This document shows positions 33,977 to 37,948 of a stretch of DNA of 37,948 nt, piece by piece (within the stretch, counting starts at the first letter, position 1; each line of letters opens with the position of its first letter). Made by a program: the position numbers and the translations under genes. The DNA is from Candidatus Rokuibacteriota bacterium (GTDB lineage Bacteria > Methylomirabilota > Methylomirabilia > Rokubacteriales > CSP1-6): contig JACQWB010000308.1 of NCBI GenBank assembly GCA_016209385.1, positions 1 through 37,948 on the forward strand, in the 5' to 3' direction. A model generated the notes under the pieces. It was not told the origin of the DNA and searched no databases. It worked only from the letters and a program-made list of their open reading frames with translations.

Positions 33977-35335
33977 TCAGGCCGGGTCAGCCCCGATGGC
34001 GCGGGCGATGAGCGCGGCCAGCTCCTGAGCCATCGCCTGGATGCCAAGCCGGTCCTCGCCCTCGATCATCACGCGAGCGAGAGGTTCGGTGCCCGAGTAG
34101 CGAACCAGGATCCGTCCCGCGCCGTTCATCGCCGATTCCAGCTCGCGAGTCCTCGCCGCCAGACCCGGGATGCTCTCGATCGGGGGCTTCTCACGGACAG
34201 GCACGTTGACCAGCACCTGAGGAACTTTGGTCAGGCAGCGGGCCAGCGCGGAGAGCCCCTCGTCGCGCTCCCGCATCACTGCCAGGAGCTGGAGGGCCGA
34301 AAGAAGGCCATCGCCCGTGGGCGCCCGGTCGAGGAAGATGAGGTGCCCGGACTGCTCGCCGCCCAGGTAGGCGCCGCGCCGCTCCATCTCCTCCAGGACG
34401 TAGCGGTCGCCCACCTGGGTCTTCACGACGCCGATCCGCGCCTCCGCGAGCGAGCGATCGAGCCCGAGGTTGGCCATGACCGTCGTGACGACCTGGTTCC
34501 CCTTGAGCTCGCCTTTCCCCTTCAGGTGCCGGGCACAGATGGCGAGGAGGTAATCGCCGTCCCTCACCTTGCCGGTCTCGTCCACGGCGATCAGGCGATC
34601 ACCGTCGCCGTCGAAGGCGAAGCCGACATGGGCGCCGGTCGCCTTCACCTTCGTCTGGAGGGCCTGGGGGAAGAGGGCTCCGCAGCCCCGGTTGATGTTG
34701 GTCCCATCCGGCCTCGTCCCGAGGGTGATTACGCGTGCCCCGAGGCCCCGGAAGAGGCGAGGCGCGACGCGATACGTCGCCCCGTGGGCGCAGTCGAGGA
34801 CCAGCGCGAAGCCCCGAAGGTCCAGCCCGAAGGCCGCGCGGAGGAACCGGATGTAGTCGGCCTCGGCGCGCGCGTACGGGACGAGGCACCCGATCCCGGC
34901 TCCCGACGGGCGCGGGGCGCTGTCAGGTCCGCCCAGCCGCGTTTCGATCTCGGCCTCCCACGCGTCGGGGAACTTGCTCCCCTCACCGGAGAAGAGCTTG
35001 ATCCCGTTGTCCTCGAAAGGGTTGTGGGACGCGGAGAGGACGACGCCGCCGTGGGCGCGGAGCTCGCGGGTCAGGATGGCGATACCGGGGGTCGGGAGGA
35101 CACCCGCCGCGACGCACTCCGCCCCTGCCGACAGCGCGCCGGCAGTCAGCGCGGCCTCGAGCATGGGACCGGAGAGGCGCGTGTCGCGGCCGATGACCAG
35201 GCGGACCTGCGGGTCTCGCCCCCGGCTCATCAGCGTTGCGACCAGCTCACGACCCAGCCGGTAGGCCAGATCCGGGGTCAGCGGATCCTCGTTGGCGATC
35301 CCGCGGATCCCGTCGGTGCCAAAGAGCTTTGTCAC
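33977..35335 (-). CDS. glmM: Phosphoglucosamine mutase
   Basis: A 452-residue enzyme converting glucosamine-6-phosphate to glucosamine-1-phosphate for UDP-GlcNAc, hence peptidoglycan and LPS. It has the N-terminal LFGTDGIRGIAN, the phosphoserine loop VLSASHNPFEDNGIKLFSG, the magnesium loop FDGDGDRLIAVDE, the sugar-specificity loop LGGEQSGHLIFL and the phosphate loop VRYSGTEPLARVMIEGED. The start is a GTG overlapping the cdaR stop (GTGA). In other bacteria GlmM binds CdaA and modulates c-di-AMP synthesis, consistent with this operon order. Confidence 0.97.
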   Translation of the reverse strand: MTKLFGTDGIRGIANEDPLTPDLAYRLGRELVATLMSRGRDPQVRLVIGRDTRLSGPMLEAALTAGALSAGAECVAAGVLPTPGIAILTRELRAHGGVVLSASHNPFEDNGIKLFSGEGSKFPDAWEAEIETRLGGPDSAPRPSGAGIGCLVPYARAEADYIRFLRAAFGLDLRGFALVLDCAHGATYRVAPRLFRGLGARVITLGTRPDGTNINRGCGALFPQALQTKVKATGAHVGFAFDGDGDRLIAVDETGKVRDGDYLLAICARHLKGKGELKGNQVVTTVMANLGLDRSLAEARIGVVKTQVGDRYVLEEMERRGAYLGGEQSGHLIFLDRAPTGDGLLSALQLLAVMRERDEGLSALARCLTKVPQVLVNVPVREKPPIESIPGLAARTRELESAMNGAGRILVRYSGTEPLARVMIEGEDRLGIQAMAQELAALIARAIGADPA

Positions 35336-35982
35336 GACGATCCCCGCTCGACGACTTCGAGCGTGACCTCCGCTGTCCGGTCGCCGACGAGCCTCACCGA
35401 GCCGCCCGGCCCCGCGAGCGTCACCGACCGCCGCACGGGTCCGCGAAGCGTCGAGAGGTCGATGGGCTCCGTCTCTACCTGACTGAGGACCCGGACCTCG
35501 CTCCGGGGACCACGCACCTCGACCTGGATCGGCGTGACGCGAACGTCCCTCAGGACGAACCCCGCCGGCGGGGCGCCGGTCAGCCGCGGTACCACCCTGA
35601 GGGTCGCCGACTCGACGGTCTCCAGGACGACGCGGAGGCGGGAGGGCGTGATCCGCACCACCTGGACGCCCGCAGGCACGGGGACGTGCTCGGGCAGGAG
35701 CCGGTGCGTGGTGTCGCCGGGCCCAGCCCCGGCGAGTGGCACCTGGACGCGAAGCGCCTCACCCCTGAGCCGCATGAGCTGGACGCGCAGGCCCCGGAGC
35801 TGGACATCCACGCTGTCGCGATGGCCGGCCGTCAGCTCGAGGCCCGTTGGGATCCCCGAAAACTCGACCGGGACAGGCAGCACCACCTCCGACTTCTCCC
35901 CGCCGACCACGAACAGCCAGAGGACGAGGGCACCCAGAAGTGACAGGAGCTTCAGCTCCCAGTGGGCGGTGAGGAACTTCAT
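35332..35982 (-). CDS. cdaR: YbbR-domain regulator of diadenylate cyclase
   Basis: A 216-residue membrane-anchored protein. An N-terminal transmembrane helix (WELKLLSLLGALVLWLFVVG) is followed by two YbbR-like beta-domains, for example VPVEFSGIPTGLELTAG, VRVTPIQVEVRGPRSEVRVL and TEPIDLSTLRGPVRRSVTL. In Firmicutes CdaR modulates the CdaA cyclase from outside the membrane. The ATG at 35982 overlaps the cdaA stop as ATGA; the frame extends upstream only as an overlap with cdaA. Firmicute CdaR usually has four such domains, so this is a short form. Confidence 0.9.
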   Translation of the reverse strand: MKFLTAHWELKLLSLLGALVLWLFVVGGEKSEVVLPVPVEFSGIPTGLELTAGHRDSVDVQLRGLRVQLMRLRGEALRVQVPLAGAGPGDTTHRLLPEHVPVPAGVQVVRITPSRLRVVLETVESATLRVVPRLTGAPPAGFVLRDVRVTPIQVEVRGPRSEVRVLSQVETEPIDLSTLRGPVRRSVTLAGPGGSVRLVGDRTAEVTLEVVERGSS

Positions 35983-36806
35983 GCCCGCACTTTGATCCAC
36001 AAGCGGCGCCACACGCCCTCGAGGAATGACGGCGCGGCCGCCGCCTCGCCGCCGAGGAGCTCGGTGAGCCGGCGCACCAGCGCATCCCGGTTCGCGGGAA
36101 CGTCCAGGTGACCGCCAACCGCCAGCGAGATCCGGCCAGTCTCTTCGGAGACGACCACGGCCACCGCGTCGGTCTCCTCGCTGATCCCGAGCCCCGCGCG
36201 GTGGCGGGTCCCGAGCTTCCGCCCCACCGCGACGTGACGCGACAACGGCAGGAAGCACGCGGCGGCCACGACCCGGTCAGCCTGGATGACGACCGCGCCG
36301 TCGTGGAGCGGCGAGTACGGGAGGAAGAGGCTCCCGAGCAGGTCCGCGGAGATCACGGCATCGAGGGGCACGCCGAGGTCAGCGTAATGCTTCAGGCCGG
36401 TGGTCCGCTCGATCACCATCAGGGCCCCGATCCGCCGCGCGGCCAGCAGCTCGGCAGCCTTCACGACATCCTCGACCACCCGGCTCCGCTCCTCGGGGCT
36501 CGTTCCGAGCACCCCCTGGAACAGCCGGCTGTGCCCGAGCTGGGTCAGCGCGCGGCGGAGCTCGGGTTGAAAGAGGACGATGAGGGCGAGGACCCAGTAG
36601 GCCCAGAAGTTCTCCAGAATCCAGCCCAGGCTGAACAGCTCGAGGCGATGGGCCGTCAGCGGCGCCCCCGCCAGCAGGAGGACGCCCACGAGCATCTGGA
36701 CCGCCAGCGTACCGCGGAACATGACAAACACGCGATACAGGATCGCGCTCACCAGGAGAATATCGATGGCATCCCGCCATCTGAAGCCCTGAAGGATCTC
36801 CCACAT
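35979..36806 (-). CDS. cdaA: Membrane diadenylate cyclase CdaA
   Basis: A 275-residue c-di-AMP synthase. Three N-terminal transmembrane helices (IDILLVSAILYRVFVMF, AVQMLVGVLLLAGAPL and ENFWAYWVLALIVLFQPELR) precede the DAC domain. Catalytic motifs are LHDGAVVIQ (DGA) and GTRHRAGLGISEETDAVAVV (RHR), with EETGRISLAVGG following. Both motifs match active cyclases. c-di-AMP controls potassium, osmotic balance and wall homeostasis. It begins one base after the folP stop, in the conserved order folP-cdaA-cdaR-glmM. Confidence 0.96.
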   Translation of the reverse strand: MWEILQGFRWRDAIDILLVSAILYRVFVMFRGTLAVQMLVGVLLLAGAPLTAHRLELFSLGWILENFWAYWVLALIVLFQPELRRALTQLGHSRLFQGVLGTSPEERSRVVEDVVKAAELLAARRIGALMVIERTTGLKHYADLGVPLDAVISADLLGSLFLPYSPLHDGAVVIQADRVVAAACFLPLSRHVAVGRKLGTRHRAGLGISEETDAVAVVVSEETGRISLAVGGHLDVPANRDALVRRLTELLGGEAAAAPSFLEGVWRRLWIKVRA

Positions 36807-36807
36807 G

Positions 36808-37692
36808 TCAGAGCTCGTCCGCCCGTGAAAGCTGCCGGATGGCCTGCGCCACGCGCACGACCTGGAGCGTCTCCGCCACGTCGTGAGTCCGGATCATGTG
36901 GGCGCCGTTCATCACCGCCACGGCCGTCGCTGCCAGGGAACCGACGAGGCGCTCCCCGGGGTCATCCTGCCCGAGGAGGGCGCCGATGAACGACTTCCGC
37001 GACACCCCGACGCAGACCGGCCGACCCAGGACCCGAAGCTCGCCGAGCCGGGCCAGGATCTCGCAGTCCCAGGCAACCCACGACCGCCCCCGTCCTCTGA
37101 AGAAGCCGATGGCCGGATCCACGACCACGTGCGCTTCGCCGATTCCGGCCGAGCGGGCGCGGCTCAGGCTCTCGCCGAGTAATGCGGTCACGGCTGCCAG
37201 GGGCGAGGAGGATCCCGGAGCCTGCGGACCCGAAGGCGTCTCCCCGTTTCCTCCGGGCGAGGCCATGACGATGAGGCCGGCCCGAGCGCGGGCGACCAGG
37301 CCCGCGAGCTCCGGGTCCGCCGAGAGCCCGCTGACATCGTTGATGACGACCGCCCCAGCCTCGAGGGCCGCTCTCGTGGGAGCAGCCCGGCTAGTGTCGG
37401 CCGAAATCGGGACACCGAGTTTCGCTGCGAGCCGCTCGACCGCAGCCGCCAGGCGTTCGGCCTCCTCGCTCTCGGGAATCTGCGTCGAGAGGTACGGCGC
37501 GGTAGACATCGCACCCACGTCCAGGATGGCGGCCCCGGCTTCCACCATTCGTTCTCCGGCGGCGAGAAGGTCGTCGAGATGGTGGACGGAACCCCGGTAG
37601 AAAGACTCGGGGCTCACGTTGAGAACCCCCATGACTGCCGGGGGGAGCCCGTCGCCGAGCCGAATCCCGCCGAGAACCGCGTGACGCGTCAT
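36808..37692 (-). CDS. folP: Dihydropteroate synthase family protein, variant form
   Basis: A 294-residue TIM-barrel pterin-binding enzyme. Conserved parts are VMGVLNVSPESF, ISADTSRAAPTRAALEAGA, VINDVSGLSADPEL, VVVDPAIGF, VCVGVSRKSFIGALLGQ and the terminal MIRTHDVAETLQVV. Two motifs deviate from classic FolP: the first loop is SPESFYRGS in place of TPDSFSDGG, and the second is DVGAMSTAPYLST in place of DxGGESTRPG, losing the Arg. From memory, similar loops occur in archaeal dihydropteroate-synthase-like proteins. It would join a pterin pyrophosphate to p-aminobenzoate or a derivative. The ftsH gene that often precedes it is not visible within the 256 bases to the window edge. Confidence 0.88.
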   Translation of the reverse strand: MTRHAVLGGIRLGDGLPPAVMGVLNVSPESFYRGSVHHLDDLLAAGERMVEAGAAILDVGAMSTAPYLSTQIPESEEAERLAAAVERLAAKLGVPISADTSRAAPTRAALEAGAVVINDVSGLSADPELAGLVARARAGLIVMASPGGNGETPSGPQAPGSSSPLAAVTALLGESLSRARSAGIGEAHVVVDPAIGFFRGRGRSWVAWDCEILARLGELRVLGRPVCVGVSRKSFIGALLGQDDPGERLVGSLAATAVAVMNGAHMIRTHDVAETLQVVRVAQAIRQLSRADEL

Positions 37693-37704
37693 GTCCCCCC
37701 CTCG

Positions 37705-37727
37705 ACAAAAATACCACCAACGGGTGG
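37705..37727 (-). terminator. Weak terminator or attenuator just upstream of folP
   Basis: On the minus strand CCACC and GGTGG pair around CGTT and are followed by TATTTTTG, ending about 13 bases before the folP start. It could end a transcript entering from the right or attenuate folP. The stem is only 5 bp. Confidence 0.35.
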
Positions 37728-37948
37728 GCTCGGGGCGAAGTTGTTCTGGGGCAGTCCAGAAGAAGAGCGCAAGCCCCCCCGCCGCGCTAAATAGCTCCCC
37801 ACGATTTGGAGGGGTCGCGCGCCGGGGATGCCCTGCCGAGCGAATGCGACGAGCCGTAGCGGGCGGCGAAGCGCAGGTCGCCGAAGCGCTCTGAGCGGCT
37901 CAACAGCGTTGGGCCGCGAAGACTACCCCTCGCCTCGGGGGGATGGGG
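37728..37948. other. Gene-free end of the window
   Basis: No supportable coding region, RNA gene or clear promoter is visible in these 221 bases. A 14-base string, GGAGGGGTCGCGCG (37808-37821), is repeated exactly at 17570-17583 beside the hairpin cluster, so this may be another dispersed intergenic element. Confidence 0.4.

Overview
This is a GC-rich bacterial chromosome segment, densely packed with housekeeping genes and mostly read on the minus strand. The organism is Gram-negative: it carries an LPS-export permease. It combines a GuaB3-type IMP dehydrogenase, a fructose-bisphosphate aldolase/phosphatase of the archaeal/deep-branching type and an unusual dihydropteroate synthase. That mix and the base composition are compatible with an uncultured soil or subsurface lineage such as Methylomirabilota/Rokubacteria. 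This is an inference from gene content, not a phylogenetic result.

Layout, left to right. 1-5642 (minus): the 5' part of a PaaA-like di-iron oxygenase gene, two unrecognised small genes and a GT4 glycosyltransferase joined by ATGA overlaps, then a bifunctional-nuclease-family protein, MiaB, and a long-form FBP aldolase/phosphatase. A SorC/CggR-type regulator (5741-6745, plus) diverges from the aldolase/phosphatase gene across about 98 bp holding overlapping opposed promoters. 6879-22246 (minus): accA, dnaE interrupted by a 421-residue intein, a signal-less BtuF-like protein, a small membrane protein, guaA, guaB3, coaX, birA, valS and a secreted unknown. A near-consensus promoter precedes guaB3. 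22272-25211 (plus): a single gene encoding fused LptF and LptG, then a small lipoprotein.

25212-26385 is the only clearly accessory stretch. It holds a conserved protein of unknown function, the C-terminal stump of a tyrosine recombinase, and an intact tRNA-Val(CAC) with its own promoter. It looks like the remains of an element integrated at the tRNA 3' end. 26386-27499 (minus) holds a cyclase-family gene with an apparent one-base frameshift and a Mut7-C RNase-fold gene. A PyrD-like gene (plus) follows, then a 298-bp gap with four tandem DnaA-box-like sites (one perfect), and an 80-residue unknown protein.

29129-37692 (minus): a VOC protein, radC, then a compact run folP-cdaA-cdaR-glmM-acpS-lipoprotein-nnrDE-tsaE-VOC. 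It links folate synthesis, c-di-AMP signalling, peptidoglycan precursor synthesis, carrier-protein activation, NAD(P)HX repair and t6A tRNA modification. The last 256 bp hold no recognisable gene.

The points most worth following are the intein at an unusual DnaE site, the LptF-LptG fusion, the putative FBP-responsive regulator paired with the FBP aldolase/phosphatase, the DnaA-box cluster, the tRNA-associated integrase remnant, and an Asp-to-Asn change in the first motif of CoaX.
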